Positions 8,326 through 17,864 of a DNA stretch of 34,645 nucleotides are shown here, in pieces (the stretch's first letter is position 1; each line of letters begins with the position of its first letter). A model generated the notes under the pieces. The model worked only from the letters and a program-made list of their open reading frames with translations, was not told the origin of the DNA and did no database searches. A program made the position numbers and the translations under genes. Source of the stretch: a virus; the IMG/VR virus record IMGVR_UViG_3300040815_002710, positions 1-34,645 of that record; one strand, given 5' to 3'.

Positions 8326-9817
8326 AATACACCCCTAACGTCTGAGTTATAATTTCGGGCGTCATGCCGCCGTTTTTTTTGTTTTCGTTCCCACTTTCCC
8401 AAATTTTGTAATCTGTTACAAATGATTCTAGCACGTCATTGCGATCAAATGCGTTGCAAATGGGGCCAAGGTTTCTATTTATGAACACCTCACCGTCCCA
8501 CCCTGCGCTTGATTTTTTAATAGCTCGGCTCATCTTTTCCGCGAAGCTTTCAAACAAGGGCAAAGGGTCTGCCGCTCTGGCATCGCTTCCGCTTTCGGGC
8601 TCCGTTACGCTCTCTACGGGTTCGCCGTCGTCGTCGGTTTCTATCATGTTAAGAGGTACTAGAACGGTGTCTAACCCATCTATTGGGTTAAGGTTTCTCG
8701 ACTTTCGTGCCTCATTTCGCGTAATGATTCCAGCATTCGTTAATGATACGTCGGCCTCGGCTTCCTCTTTGGGTGTGCCGCGCAACACTTTTGACCGGTC
8801 GAACAACATAGAAAGCGTTTTTTGCTCTCGCGTGCTGAATATCTTATAACTTGCTTCCTGTTCCCACTGGATAAACCAAGGGGTTAGCGTCCGGCGTACA
8901 AAATTTATTGATTCCTCTGTAATGTTGCTGAAGGTCGCTTTATCAAGTAAGCCCATCATCGAGGGCGGCACACCAAATATCTGGGCTATTTGATTGCTGC
9001 CGAATGTCCTAGACTCCAAAAACTGGGCCTCTTCTGGTGGTATCCCAATTCTCTGGTATTCCATGCCGTTAGATAGTACCGGGGTCTGGTGTCGGTTTCC
9101 TGTGCCGCCAAATACGCTTTTCCAGCTCTTTTTTATCTCGTCTCTGTGTTCGGCCTTAATCGCGCCGGGTATCTTTAGATAACCCTGAATAACCGCGCCA
9201 TTACCGAAAAACTCGGCCCCGTAGTTCTGCGCTGCTATCTGTATGCCTATTTCTTCAGCGTGCTGCCTGATCGGGCTAGTGCCTGTAAACCCGTCGCTGC
9301 CTATACACTTAATGTGCAGAACTTCATCGTGACTTAGTATTATTTGTGTGGGGTTCGCCTTGCCTAGTAGCTGGGTGCGGTAGTATATCTGCCCCTCATG
9401 CTCTAACACTGAAGTTGCCCAAGGCGCCAAGGGCCAAAGCGCTACAGGCATGCCGCGCTGATCGAACTCTATAAACGCGTAACCGTTACCCCATCTTAAA
9501 GCGTGGCTTTGTATTAGCTGTATGAGAATATAAGCGCTCATGAAAGGGTTAGCGCGAAGTTTGAAAACACGATATGCCGGGTGATCGTCGGCTAATGTGG
9601 TGCTTCCGCTTCTAGTTCTGTATGGCAAAAAGGGCTGTGCGGCCACAAAATCACTGATTACCTTAACCGCCGCGCCTACTGCGGCTAGCTGCATGGCTGA
9701 GTGCTCATTGACGGTTACGCCGCTATGGTTTGGGCTGTAGTTGAAAACGCTCGATAATGCCGGGTCTGTGCTGCTGTATAGGGCCTGGCGCTTGAATAGG
9801 TTTGTGATCCACTTCAT
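8315..9817 (-). CDS. Portal protein (HK97 gp3 family)
   Basis: This 500-residue protein has family features including HSAMQLAAVGAAVKVISD near residue 40, GNGYAFIEF, a DEVLHIKCIGSDGFTGTSPI segment and FGVPPSMMGLLDKATFSN around residue 280. It forms the dodecameric ring at one capsid vertex through which DNA is packaged and onto which the neck assembles. Length is slightly above the usual 400-450, with an acidic C-terminal tail (EPVESVTEPESGSD). It overlaps the terminase gene by four bases. Confidence 0.93.
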   Translation of the reverse strand: MKWITNLFKRQALYSSTDPALSSVFNYSPNHSGVTVNEHSAMQLAAVGAAVKVISDFVAAQPFLPYRTRSGSTTLADDHPAYRVFKLRANPFMSAYILIQLIQSHALRWGNGYAFIEFDQRGMPVALWPLAPWATSVLEHEGQIYYRTQLLGKANPTQIILSHDEVLHIKCIGSDGFTGTSPIRQHAEEIGIQIAAQNYGAEFFGNGAVIQGYLKIPGAIKAEHRDEIKKSWKSVFGGTGNRHQTPVLSNGMEYQRIGIPPEEAQFLESRTFGSNQIAQIFGVPPSMMGLLDKATFSNITEESINFVRRTLTPWFIQWEQEASYKIFSTREQKTLSMLFDRSKVLRGTPKEEAEADVSLTNAGIITRNEARKSRNLNPIDGLDTVLVPLNMIETDDDGEPVESVTEPESGSDARAADPLPLFESFAEKMSRAIKKSSAGWDGEVFINRNLGPICNAFDRNDVLESFVTDYKIWESGNENKKNGGMTPEIITQTLGVYYGD

Positions 9818-11520
9818 ACGACTAGCAGCCCCTCGCTAAAGTCTAGGTTTTCATCTCGGTAAGCCATAGCCCTCGCAACGCCCATTATCGCGCCTACAAT
9901 ACCGTCGATTTTTTCTGATGATCTCGCTTTTCTTGGATAGAGGTTGTCACCTAAATCTCTACGTATTTGCACGTTGCTGAGCATCCAATTCATAACCGGG
10001 TTGCCGTCATGCCGCAATCGTTTACTTTTTACAGCGGCCTCGATTTCATACATTGCCGCGCTCATGTTCTTGGCGGTCTGCTGAAATTCTAACACGGGCA
10101 GGTCTTCATCTGCTAAATTTTGGGCTAGGTAAGTGGCGTTCCAAGGATCATAGGGTATTTCTATAGCGCCATATTTTCGGCAGTCTGCCAATATATGCTG
10201 CTTAATAAATTCGAAGTCGATTTCTTCGCCTTCGCTTGTTATGACGTGTCCTGATATGTCCCATGATTCATACTTTCCACTTTTTTCACTCATACAAGCC
10301 GCTTTAGGTATGAAAAACTTTGGAAAAACCCTGTATAACATCTTGTCGTCTACAAGCTTGAAAAACACCTTTACATAGGCGGCTATATCGCACTTTGACG
10401 CCAGATCAATGCCGTGCATGCAATCCCAGCCTATGTACTTGTCCGGGTCTGGGTCCGTTCCGCACGCTTCCCAAGCTGCGAAGGATAGCCAGGCCTCGCC
10501 AGCCGCTACCCACTTGTTAAGGTGCTTTGTTAAAAAGGCGTTTTGTTTCTTTGGGTCTCTCCGGGCGTCGTTCAACTGATCCTCTAAAAACTCCCGGCTG
10601 ACGCTTACGCCTAAGTTTGGGTTAGCTTTTATCAGGTTTTCGGGGTCTTCCCAATTGTCGCTTAGTTCGCCGTCTCGCTGGCTTTGCTCTATCTCGTAAA
10701 TGATTGCAAAAAGCCGGTCATCTTCCTCGCTGCCCTCAAGTACCTTTTTGCATAGTGCATACTCGTCATAACATGGCCCGTCAATGTTGAACCCTGCCGT
10801 TGTTATAATTAGCAGCAAAGGCGAGCCGCCCATTGATCTAGCGCCCATTCCAGTAATGAAACAATCTACCATACTATTGTCAGAGTGCTGGTGGTACTCG
10901 TCAACGATAGCCGCGTGCGGACTACCTCCGTCCTTCGGTTGTCCTATTACCGGCTCAAAAAAACCATTGTCGCTCTGTCTTATAATCTGACTTTTTAGCG
11001 CTTTTACGTCATAGTGCTCGCATAGCTCCGGCGTTTTTTCGCACATTATCCTAGCCGGGGTGTAAACCTCCATTGCTTGGCGCTTATTCGTCGCGCCACA
11101 ATACACCTCTGCGCCGTGCTCTCCATCTTCTGTTAGCATGTACAGGCCTATACCTGCCGCAAAAATTGATTTTCCGTTTTTTCTCGCTACTTGGATATAT
11201 GCCTTTCTGTATCGCCTTGTGCCGGTTTCCTTGTCCACCCACCCAAAAATGTTTCCCAGTACAAACGACTGCCAAGGCTCTAACTTGATAGTTTCCCGGC
11301 GCCCTGCCCATTGGCCTTTGGTGTGCGGTAGCAGCTCTATAAAATTGCATACGTTTTCGGCCAAGCTTGGCCTGAACTCCCACTTGTAGGTGTCGTCTGC
11401 GCTTTTGTCTAGGTCATCTATGAATCGCTGACAGGCTAATATAACCGCCTTGCATGCCTTGATCTTACCGTCAGTTATATCAAGCGCATATTGCGCTAGC
11501 CTTTCTGTGTGACTTGTCAT
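9814..11520 (-). CDS. terL: Large terminase subunit
   Basis: This 568-residue packaging motor has an ATPase domain with a Walker A motif VARKNGKS at residues 111-118, a Walker B AIVDE at 204-208 and a coupling motif ITTAG at about 239-243. A C-terminal RNase H-like nuclease begins at GIDLAS (370-375) and continues to the acidic DGIVGAI near residue 540. It cuts concatemers and drives DNA through the portal. It belongs to the HK97/P27-associated TerL group. The small terminase gene ends one base upstream and the portal gene starts in a four-base overlap. Confidence 0.95.
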   Translation of the reverse strand: MTSHTERLAQYALDITDGKIKACKAVILACQRFIDDLDKSADDTYKWEFRPSLAENVCNFIELLPHTKGQWAGRRETIKLEPWQSFVLGNIFGWVDKETGTRRYRKAYIQVARKNGKSIFAAGIGLYMLTEDGEHGAEVYCGATNKRQAMEVYTPARIMCEKTPELCEHYDVKALKSQIIRQSDNGFFEPVIGQPKDGGSPHAAIVDEYHQHSDNSMVDCFITGMGARSMGGSPLLLIITTAGFNIDGPCYDEYALCKKVLEGSEEDDRLFAIIYEIEQSQRDGELSDNWEDPENLIKANPNLGVSVSREFLEDQLNDARRDPKKQNAFLTKHLNKWVAAGEAWLSFAAWEACGTDPDPDKYIGWDCMHGIDLASKCDIAAYVKVFFKLVDDKMLYRVFPKFFIPKAACMSEKSGKYESWDISGHVITSEGEEIDFEFIKQHILADCRKYGAIEIPYDPWNATYLAQNLADEDLPVLEFQQTAKNMSAAMYEIEAAVKSKRLRHDGNPVMNWMLSNVQIRRDLGDNLYPRKARSSEKIDGIVGAIMGVARAMAYRDENLDFSEGLLVV

Positions 11521-11521
11521 T

Positions 11522-11986
11522 CTATTTTGCCAAGTCGCTAAACGACTTAGCGCTACCCCCTGGCGGCTTGCCCTCTATCTTTGTGCGGCTCGCTGGATCT
11601 AGCCCCAACATACCGCTATAACGCTGCATTATCCCTGTTGCAGTACCCAAAACCGTTACCGCTGGGTGCTGCACTTGGTTGCCTTTGTCAGTAACTATAA
11701 TGATACTATCGGCCTTTTCGATCTCTGCATGAGCCCTCAGCATTGTCTCGTATGCCATGCAATAGGCTTCAAGGTTTTGTTTGTCCACGTCGGTTAGGCA
11801 TCCACGGCTAGCCAGGTGTGGCGCTAGCTCTCGCCATTTTCTAGCCCCTGGCCCTTGCGCGTTTATTGTGGCCGGTACGGTTAAATCCTCCGGCGCCTGG
11901 TATTTTGGTTCATTCTTTGGCGCGTCTGAGGTCTTAAAAGTACCCTTTGCTAGCTTCACAATGGTCGCTGTTCGTTTTCGTCCCAT
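11522..11986 (-). CDS. terS: Small terminase subunit (P27 family)
   Basis: This 154-residue protein begins with a basic MGRKRTATIVKLAKG segment and has the family pattern: P at ARKWRELAPHLASRGCLTDVD, then LEAYCMAYE, and a C-terminal GLDPASRTKI. TerS recognises the packaging site and regulates TerL. It overlaps the upstream HNH gene by 53 bases, an unusually long overlap that still leaves a plausible start for TerS. Confidence 0.9.
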   Translation of the reverse strand: MGRKRTATIVKLAKGTFKTSDAPKNEPKYQAPEDLTVPATINAQGPGARKWRELAPHLASRGCLTDVDKQNLEAYCMAYETMLRAHAEIEKADSIIIVTDKGNQVQHPAVTVLGTATGIMQRYSGMLGLDPASRTKIEGKPPGGSAKSFSDLAK

Positions 11987-12344
11987 TCTTAGCCCCTAAG
12001 CTTTGCTCGTGCCATGTTCGCCGGCTGTGGCATCGTTTGCACAGAGGGCGAAGGTTTGTATTGTCGTATTTTAACTGTGGGTTGTCTGCTAGTGGTTTGA
12101 TGTGGTCGACTTCGGAAGCCGATACCAAAAAGCCTTTTTGTCTGCAGTGAAGGCACAGCGGGTTTCTTTCTAGGTATGATTTTCGAAACTTAGACCACGC
12201 GTGATCATAGCCGCGCTGTGTGCTGTTTGGTCGTTTTTTGTCGTGCTCTGACCAGTAGTGTTTTTTATGTTCTTCGCAGAAACGCTCTTTTGTCTTTTTG
12301 CTGCATCCGGCCCGTGCGCATATCTTTAGGGGCTTTTGTCTCAT
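11934..12344 (-). CDS. HNH endonuclease next to terminase
   Basis: This 136-residue protein has a full HNH zinc finger motif: CLHC (64-67), EVDHI (78-82), the Asn in DNTNLRPL (95 or 97) and CKRCH (102-106). HNH proteins encoded beside TerS/TerL in HK97-like phages stimulate specific cos cleavage by the terminase. A Cys-rich N-terminus (CARAGCSKK, RFCEEH) may bind another zinc ion. The ATG follows the stop of the upstream 694-residue gene directly, so no intergenic gap separates them. Confidence 0.9.
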   Translation of the reverse strand: MRQKPLKICARAGCSKKTKERFCEEHKKHYWSEHDKKRPNSTQRGYDHAWSKFRKSYLERNPLCLHCRQKGFLVSASEVDHIKPLADNPQLKYDNTNLRPLCKRCHSRRTWHEQSLGAKNGTKTNSDHCEASKGYF

Positions 12345-14429
12345 CTAGTAATCAGTGACATTAAGTACAAAATTACGTTCTCCAGTTTCGCCGCTGCTTA
12401 GCGTGAACTGTATTGGGATAATATAACGCTCACCTAAAACACCACCCGATATGCTCAAGCCAATAAGGGTGTTAGCCGCGTAGGTGTTGCCCTCTATATC
12501 CGATACCTGGGAAGGATTAAGGCCAGCGGTTTCTATCGTTAAACCTGTTAGGGTTGAGCTTGGGTCGACTATAAAGCTTAAAATAGTGAAATTATTCACA
12601 ACATCATTAAGGTTAACCCAGAATAGGCGCGTGCTTTGGTAGTCTTTATATCCAAAGTTATCATCTGTCAGCACGTTTTCTTTAAGTATTGATTGATTCC
12701 AAAAGGATACTGGGTCTACTATAGCCTGATTATTGATAGTCCACGTATCAGAAACACCGTTAGCAGTGAAAGAAGTGTTAACGCTCCCCTGACTATTCGC
12801 GCTTGATGTGCGCCTAAGCTTAATCTGATTATTCAGTGACACATTACCAGATGCACTGGTGAAAGGTCCCCACGTGGCGCCTGAATCGGTGCTAATAGCA
12901 TAATCTCCATTAATTATGCTAACCGGTATCGTAAACCCTGAGCTTATACCCTCGATGGTAATAGCGTTCGATTCGTATTGTGTGCTGATATTGGCCCCTA
13001 CCAAATCATTAAAAATGAATTGGTTAGGGGTAAGGTCTGGAGCCTCAGAAAATAACCGCCAGGTATCCGCAACAGTGGCCGCTGTAAAGGTAACATCCAC
13101 AAAACCGTTCGGCGTTGCGTTTGATGTTGCTCTAACTTTTACAAGATCGCCATTTGTAACAGTGCCCGCAGTGCTTGACCATGCGGTATATGTGACACCA
13201 CTATCTGAGGACTTGGCCCACTCGCCACCCTGAACGCTTGTGGCCGCTGTTACGCCATCGCTCATGCCAACTATAGTTATAGGATTGGATTCCGTTAGCG
13301 TGGATACTGGCGCGTCGTAGGTGTCTGTGAAATTGAATTGATTAGGGCTAGTAATTAAAGCGCTCGCAGTCGTGACAGAAAACGCCGGCGAACTGGTTAC
13401 ACCTCCAACCGTTAGTGTTGCTGTGGTTGTAGTTTCGTTGCTGGCGCTTGTTCTGTGTCGTAATTTAACGTAATAATTCAATTGCACAAAACCTGGCGTA
13501 TTAGTCCAGGCTGACCAGTTAGTATTGTCTGTTGACGTAGCGTAAAAATCTCCAGCACTGCAAGATATCGGAACGTCTAGCCCAGCGTCAAAACCAACTA
13601 ACTGAACGCTGGCGGATTCCACAAGAGTATCAAGGGGCTGATCAATTAAAGCGGCGAAAGTGAACGCATCCGGCGTGGTGTCTGTATTAGCAACCTGCAA
13701 ATCAGAATCAACGGTAAAATGGGTTATTGTACCATCAAGGGCAGTAAACCAAGCATCGTGCGTGTGCTCTAGCTCTGTAATATAATCGCCGTTATCCGTA
13801 AAATAACCGTCGACTGTTCGTGTTGTTATCTGCTCACCCGCTACAGGTTGAGGACTCCAGCCTTCGAACACGTAAGCATCAAAACCAGATTGTAATGTTG
13901 CGGTGGTGTATTCTGCCCCTGCTGTATAGGTTACGCTGCCCGATCCTACTTGGTCGCCTATGAAATAATTAACAAAATAAGCCGTTCCGGTTTGGGTTAT
14001 GTGCCACAGAGTATAGTTTCCAGATGTCCCACTTATTGATAACCCTGTTGTAACTGTTATTGTATCGGGATAGACAACCTGGTCGCCAGCGACTGGCTGA
14101 ACTGTGAAATATGAATCATTTGGTATTGTTCCCGCCAGGGTAACGTAGCTGTGCCCTGATTGCGGCTGATAAGTTACCAATCCGCTACCTGCTATACCAT
14201 ATAAAGTATTTACAGCCTGACCAGTGCTGGCAATTATATGCCAAACTGTGTAATTCGCTGGTGGGCCAGATACCGTCAAATCAGCCGAAACATTCAACGC
14301 ATCTGGATAGACAATCTGATCGCCGACGACTGGCTGAGTCGCGAATTGCGCATCAGTTTTAACAGTTCCCGCAAGCGTTACAACGCTATGCCCCGATTGC
14401 GGATTATATGTTACTGATCCTGTCGCCAT
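12345..14429 (-). CDS. Large repeat-rich tail fibre/adhesin-like protein
   Basis: The 694-residue product consists almost wholly of beta-rich repeats. Residues about 2-230 hold two clear and one degenerate ~80-residue repeats, each with GSxxVTYxPQSGHS, VTLAGT, QPVxGDQxVYPD and a WHI strand. Residues about 245-570 hold three ~100-residue Ig-like repeats beginning (D/N)xFxF and sharing ESxxIxxxG, a SxDSGxT-W loop and a TxT-xGVxxTW end. The last ~120 residues (SFWNQSILKENVLTDD onward, ending in GERNFVLNVTDY) differ and loosely resemble short siphophage fibre-tail adaptor proteins. It is probably a virion surface or fibre protein that binds receptors or glycans. Location upstream of the terminase genes is odd for tail fibres. 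Confidence 0.6.
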   Translation of the reverse strand: MATGSVTYNPQSGHSVVTLAGTVKTDAQFATQPVVGDQIVYPDALNVSADLTVSGPPANYTVWHIIASTGQAVNTLYGIAGSGLVTYQPQSGHSYVTLAGTIPNDSYFTVQPVAGDQVVYPDTITVTTGLSISGTSGNYTLWHITQTGTAYFVNYFIGDQVGSGSVTYTAGAEYTTATLQSGFDAYVFEGWSPQPVAGEQITTRTVDGYFTDNGDYITELEHTHDAWFTALDGTITHFTVDSDLQVANTDTTPDAFTFAALIDQPLDTLVESASVQLVGFDAGLDVPISCSAGDFYATSTDNTNWSAWTNTPGFVQLNYYVKLRHRTSASNETTTTATLTVGGVTSSPAFSVTTASALITSPNQFNFTDTYDAPVSTLTESNPITIVGMSDGVTAATSVQGGEWAKSSDSGVTYTAWSSTAGTVTNGDLVKVRATSNATPNGFVDVTFTAATVADTWRLFSEAPDLTPNQFIFNDLVGANISTQYESNAITIEGISSGFTIPVSIINGDYAISTDSGATWGPFTSASGNVSLNNQIKLRRTSSANSQGSVNTSFTANGVSDTWTINNQAIVDPVSFWNQSILKENVLTDDNFGYKDYQSTRLFWVNLNDVVNNFTILSFIVDPSSTLTGLTIETAGLNPSQVSDIEGNTYAANTLIGLSISGGVLGERYIIPIQFTLSSGETGERNFVLNVTDY

Positions 14430-14430
14430 T

Positions 14431-15672
14431 TTATGGACTTCCGCTTACTGTTAATGTGCCGAATAAAACAGATGATGCACTTCCGCTGGTAGGTAATGCG
14501 GGCATCGTAGCGGTATTAAAAACACCGCCGCCTGCGTCATTTATAGTTACATTTAAAGTGTTGCCTTGGCTATCAGTGAAGGTTATTGGGCTAGCCAACG
14601 ACGCAATACCGCTATATGTGCCTGTAAATGCAGATCCCGCTGTAACCGTTCCACCATCGACAGAAATAGAACCGGCTCCGGTTGTGGCCGTTACCGTTTG
14701 AACCGCGCTGTCATTTCCGGCCGCATCTTCTGCGGCAAAATAGTATGTGTATTCTGTCGATACATCGCCGGTCGAAAAAACCAATGTCCTTTCTGTTGCG
14801 GCTGTAGCTGCCCCGCTTGCTGTCTCTAAAGCGGCAACGTCGCTAGAATCAGTTCCCGCTATAATCTGGGCGCTGGTGGGTTGAGCCGCTCCTGATGCCA
14901 ACCTAACGCCGTAAAGCGTGCAATCCTCATCCAGGGTGGCCGCTATAGTGTGCCCCGTGTCACTGCTAGCGCTTACAGCAGGAACGCTAGACCACGCAGG
15001 GGCCGTAGTATCTGCACCCCCCGCTGAATCTACCCACGCGGTTCCATCTGTAGGAAAATTATTCCCAGATATAGCATTTAAATCGACCGCGCCGGTTGTA
15101 GCAGTTAATACAGGCGCGACACCTGTGTTAGATCTGTCCGACGCTTCTGCTGTCCAGTAATGAGAGTTACCGTCATAAGTCCAGCCTACCTCATAAATTA
15201 AACCTTCGAACGGCTCGCTAGTATTTCCACGGGCTCCAACATAACGAAACGCGTCCCAGAATGTACTAAAAAAAGGGTGGTTCTGGGCTGTAACATCACC
15301 AACACTTGATCCATTAACTGTTAAATTCATGTTTCCCTGAGCAGTGTTAGCAGTTGATGTATTAAGCCCAGTTATTGCTACAACAACATCATAGTAAGTG
15401 TTAACACTTAATGCAGAAGTTGTAACACTTCTGTTGGCATTGTTGCCGCACTGCGCTACAAGCTGGTTGCTAGTATTTATATAAACACCAAAAAAACTTT
15501 CGCCAGTTGTATAGTTTGAATTGCTATTACCCGCGATTAATTGGATAGTGCCATCAAGCCTTTGTGGCTTAATTTTCAACGTTAATGTTAATGCTGCAAT
15601 CGGTGTACCTTTCGCTGGTATTGAGGACGCTGGCCCCATGCTTGACTGATTGAATTGGAGTGACCAAACCAT
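14431..15672 (-). CDS. LamG/Ig-like multi-domain virion adhesin candidate
   Basis: This 413-residue protein begins with a concanavalin/LamG-like domain (about residues 1-170: MVWSLQFNQSS, LTLTLKIKPQ, GLIYEVGWT). A fibronectin III-like domain follows at about 215-330 (TTAPAWSSVPAVSASSDTGH to YYFAAEDAAGN), and an Ig-like domain ends the protein (335-413). These domains commonly bind carbohydrate or decorate capsids and fibres. The composition is poor in Lys and Cys, as in many surface beta proteins. It is encoded between two other large late proteins with only one and eleven bases between genes, so the three form one cassette. Confidence 0.6.
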   Translation of the reverse strand: MVWSLQFNQSSMGPASSIPAKGTPIAALTLTLKIKPQRLDGTIQLIAGNSNSNYTTGESFFGVYINTSNQLVAQCGNNANRSVTTSALSVNTYYDVVVAITGLNTSTANTAQGNMNLTVNGSSVGDVTAQNHPFFSTFWDAFRYVGARGNTSEPFEGLIYEVGWTYDGNSHYWTAEASDRSNTGVAPVLTATTGAVDLNAISGNNFPTDGTAWVDSAGGADTTAPAWSSVPAVSASSDTGHTIAATLDEDCTLYGVRLASGAAQPTSAQIIAGTDSSDVAALETASGAATAATERTLVFSTGDVSTEYTYYFAAEDAAGNDSAVQTVTATTGAGSISVDGGTVTAGSAFTGTYSGIASLASPITFTDSQGNTLNVTINDAGGGVFNTATMPALPTSGSASSVLFGTLTVSGSP

Positions 15673-15683
15673 ATTTTTTCACC

Positions 15684-17570
15684 TTAAAAATTAAGCAAAT
15701 ATACGGAAACGATTTGTGATCTTCTGCTGGTGCCCACCTGGCTAGACTCCTGTATACCCCTATGAATTACATACAAACGTTTAGTCGCTGGGTCATATGT
15801 ACAACTGGTTAAAGTGCCGCCCCTGTCTTCTCCGCTTTGCAAAGATTGCCATGTGCTTCCTTTATCGTACCACCTATTTTCGTCGAATATTCCGTATTGA
15901 TATAGCGGGACATTGTTAACAGTAGAAGCTGAGGCAATATCATCTGTATTCATAAGCCAATAGTAGTCATCACTGTCCCTAAAATCTCGGGTTGTTGTTC
16001 CGCCGCTAGGTACTTCTAAAACCTGTAGGTCGCCGCCTTTATACTGTATCCCGTAGCGACCTCCGCGCATGTATCCCAAGAACATTATTGTTTTTGTGTT
16101 TGGGATAAACACCGCGCCGCTAGCGCCTGTTATTTCTGTCCCAGCGTCGAATGGAACGCTTTTTGCTGGATTTGGGTAATAAGTTAGATCGTTGAATCTC
16201 TTAGACAAATATGAGTAAGTTACATTTAAGGTCTGACCGTCTGATATTGATCCTCCTGATGTTTTTAGTATTACGGTTCGTCCAAACAGCCTTGTTTGCC
16301 CGTATCCTGATAATGTTCTGTCTGAAACTTCAACTGTGTAATCTGTACCCTCAGAATAGGTAACCGTGTCATCAGAATTTTTTACTACAATAGAGTTTGT
16401 GTATACGCCAAAGTCTGCACTGCATACCCCTTGATTGCTTGACTGTGGGCCCGCCTGCATTGTCAATGTTACTGTTTTAACTCTGTCGCTATCTGATTGT
16501 GCCCCTGTGGCTCCTGTTGGCACCATCACCCACGAATTAAAATCTAATCCAATCAAATTGTCGTAGTATGTTTTAACTGGTGCGTTTCGTGATTCATACC
16601 GCGCAAGGTCACCCGAACCATAAAGCGCATACGTGTCCCCAACGGCTTGATCATCTAGGCTAAAATTCCAGTCGCCTGGCTTGATACCTCTAACCGAAGG
16701 ACCTTGACTCAATCTGCCCGTAATGGATGCGCGCATAAAATTACCAATCATATGCGTGTTGCCGTTGAATTCTGTTTGTTTAGATAATGGTATAGGAAAA
16801 CAATAGGTTGAAAACATATCAGACACGCCGCCATCATATGGCGTTATATTGAATGCACCGCTAACAACTGAAGACTGCATATTTGATGGTGTTTCAATAA
16901 CTACCAACTTATATGGCGTTTCGGTTCCTGCATCTGTGTAACTATCAAGGGTGTTTGCGTAAAGCTTGCCATTAATAACTTGCATCCAACCCATAACATT
17001 CATTCCCGGGCTTAATGCTCGGTTTGATTTCGCGGCATCAATTATCGAGAATGCCCCTTGTAGCTCTGTTGCTCTAGGCAAATCAAAAACGTTTGGGCTA
17101 CTTGATAATGTTTCAGGTATTTGATATTCAAATATTTGAAGATTAAATCTATTATACCCACAAAAAAGACTTCCAAAACTGCCGTTACTTCCGTTTGGCG
17201 GCATAAAGGCTACATTACAGAATTCTGAATCGCTACGGTCCCCATACAGGCCACCCATCAAAAAAGAGCCGATGTATTCAATTTTGTTGAAACTAAAACT
17301 GCTGTCGTTTGTGCCTGTTGCTACTCTGCCAGGCGTTAGCGGCTCGTTCGCGCCTTCGCCTTGAAATCTCGGGTCTACATATGACAATCCATCGCTTATA
17401 CCTATACCCTGCTCACCACCACCGCCGCCAGGTTCTCCGCCAGTGTCGCGTGTGCCATCGCGCTGGGGTAATGCGGTGCTGATCAATGGGGACGTGGCGC
17501 CCTTGACCGGTGGCCCTAGAGTGGGGCCGCCTGTTAGGTTGCGTAGAACTATGTTATCTGGCTTTGGCAC
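15684..17570 (-). CDS. First late gene: large unknown structural protein
   Basis: This 628-residue protein is the first gene after the late leader and starts at a GTG preceded by AGGGCG. A glycine-rich segment (GGEPGGGGGEQGIG) near residue 45 links a short N-terminal tail to the main body. The body is rich in aromatic and glycine residues with strands such as IEYIGSFLMGGLYGD, KTIMFLGYMRGGRYG and CTYDPATKRLYVIHRG, compatible with a beta-propeller or receptor-binding fold; no family is firmly recognised. Cassette position with the next two genes suggests a virion fibre, decoration or depolymerase-type protein. No catalytic motif is evident. Confidence 0.6.
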   Translation of the reverse strand: MPKPDNIVLRNLTGGPTLGPPVKGATSPLISTALPQRDGTRDTGGEPGGGGGEQGIGISDGLSYVDPRFQGEGANEPLTPGRVATGTNDSSFSFNKIEYIGSFLMGGLYGDRSDSEFCNVAFMPPNGSNGSFGSLFCGYNRFNLQIFEYQIPETLSSSPNVFDLPRATELQGAFSIIDAAKSNRALSPGMNVMGWMQVINGKLYANTLDSYTDAGTETPYKLVVIETPSNMQSSVVSGAFNITPYDGGVSDMFSTYCFPIPLSKQTEFNGNTHMIGNFMRASITGRLSQGPSVRGIKPGDWNFSLDDQAVGDTYALYGSGDLARYESRNAPVKTYYDNLIGLDFNSWVMVPTGATGAQSDSDRVKTVTLTMQAGPQSSNQGVCSADFGVYTNSIVVKNSDDTVTYSEGTDYTVEVSDRTLSGYGQTRLFGRTVILKTSGGSISDGQTLNVTYSYLSKRFNDLTYYPNPAKSVPFDAGTEITGASGAVFIPNTKTIMFLGYMRGGRYGIQYKGGDLQVLEVPSGGTTTRDFRDSDDYYWLMNTDDIASASTVNNVPLYQYGIFDENRWYDKGSTWQSLQSGEDRGGTLTSCTYDPATKRLYVIHRGIQESSQVGTSRRSQIVSVYLLNF

Positions 17571-17757
17571 GTTTTCGCCCTGTATTTATTTTGTGTTTTC
17601 GTAAAATTATTTGGTTACTTTATGCCTTTTGGGCACGTTGGCGCAATTTATGAACTGCTCAAAACCGGTTTGTTTTTGAAAAGGAACCCAGGACGGTTTG
17701 GCCTAAAAGGTGTTGGAGATTTGACCGCCCCTCCCCCTTTTCCCGCGAGACGCGCAT

Positions 17758-17793
17758 AAAAAAAGGGCCGATGCGTTAGCACCAGCCCTTTTT
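17758..17793 (-). terminator. Late leader terminator (tR'-like)
   Basis: On the minus strand a nine-base-pair stem AAAAAGGGC/GCCCTTTTT (17785-17793 with 17760-17768) encloses an inner TGC/GCA hairpin and is followed by T7 at 17764-17758. It stands between the late promoter and all late genes, so late transcription needs read-through. This is the expected target of the regulator encoded just upstream. Confidence 0.85.
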
Positions 17794-17864
17794 GATCGCC
17801 CTGTGCGGCCTCTCGGCGCGCTGTGGGCATGTTTCCTATGTGATATACCGTCAACTATACCTGG

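Noticed and set aside
17648-17854. A 68-residue open frame in the late leader
   Set aside because: It covers the late terminator and has no ribosome site or protein-like features; the promoter-terminator explanation is better.
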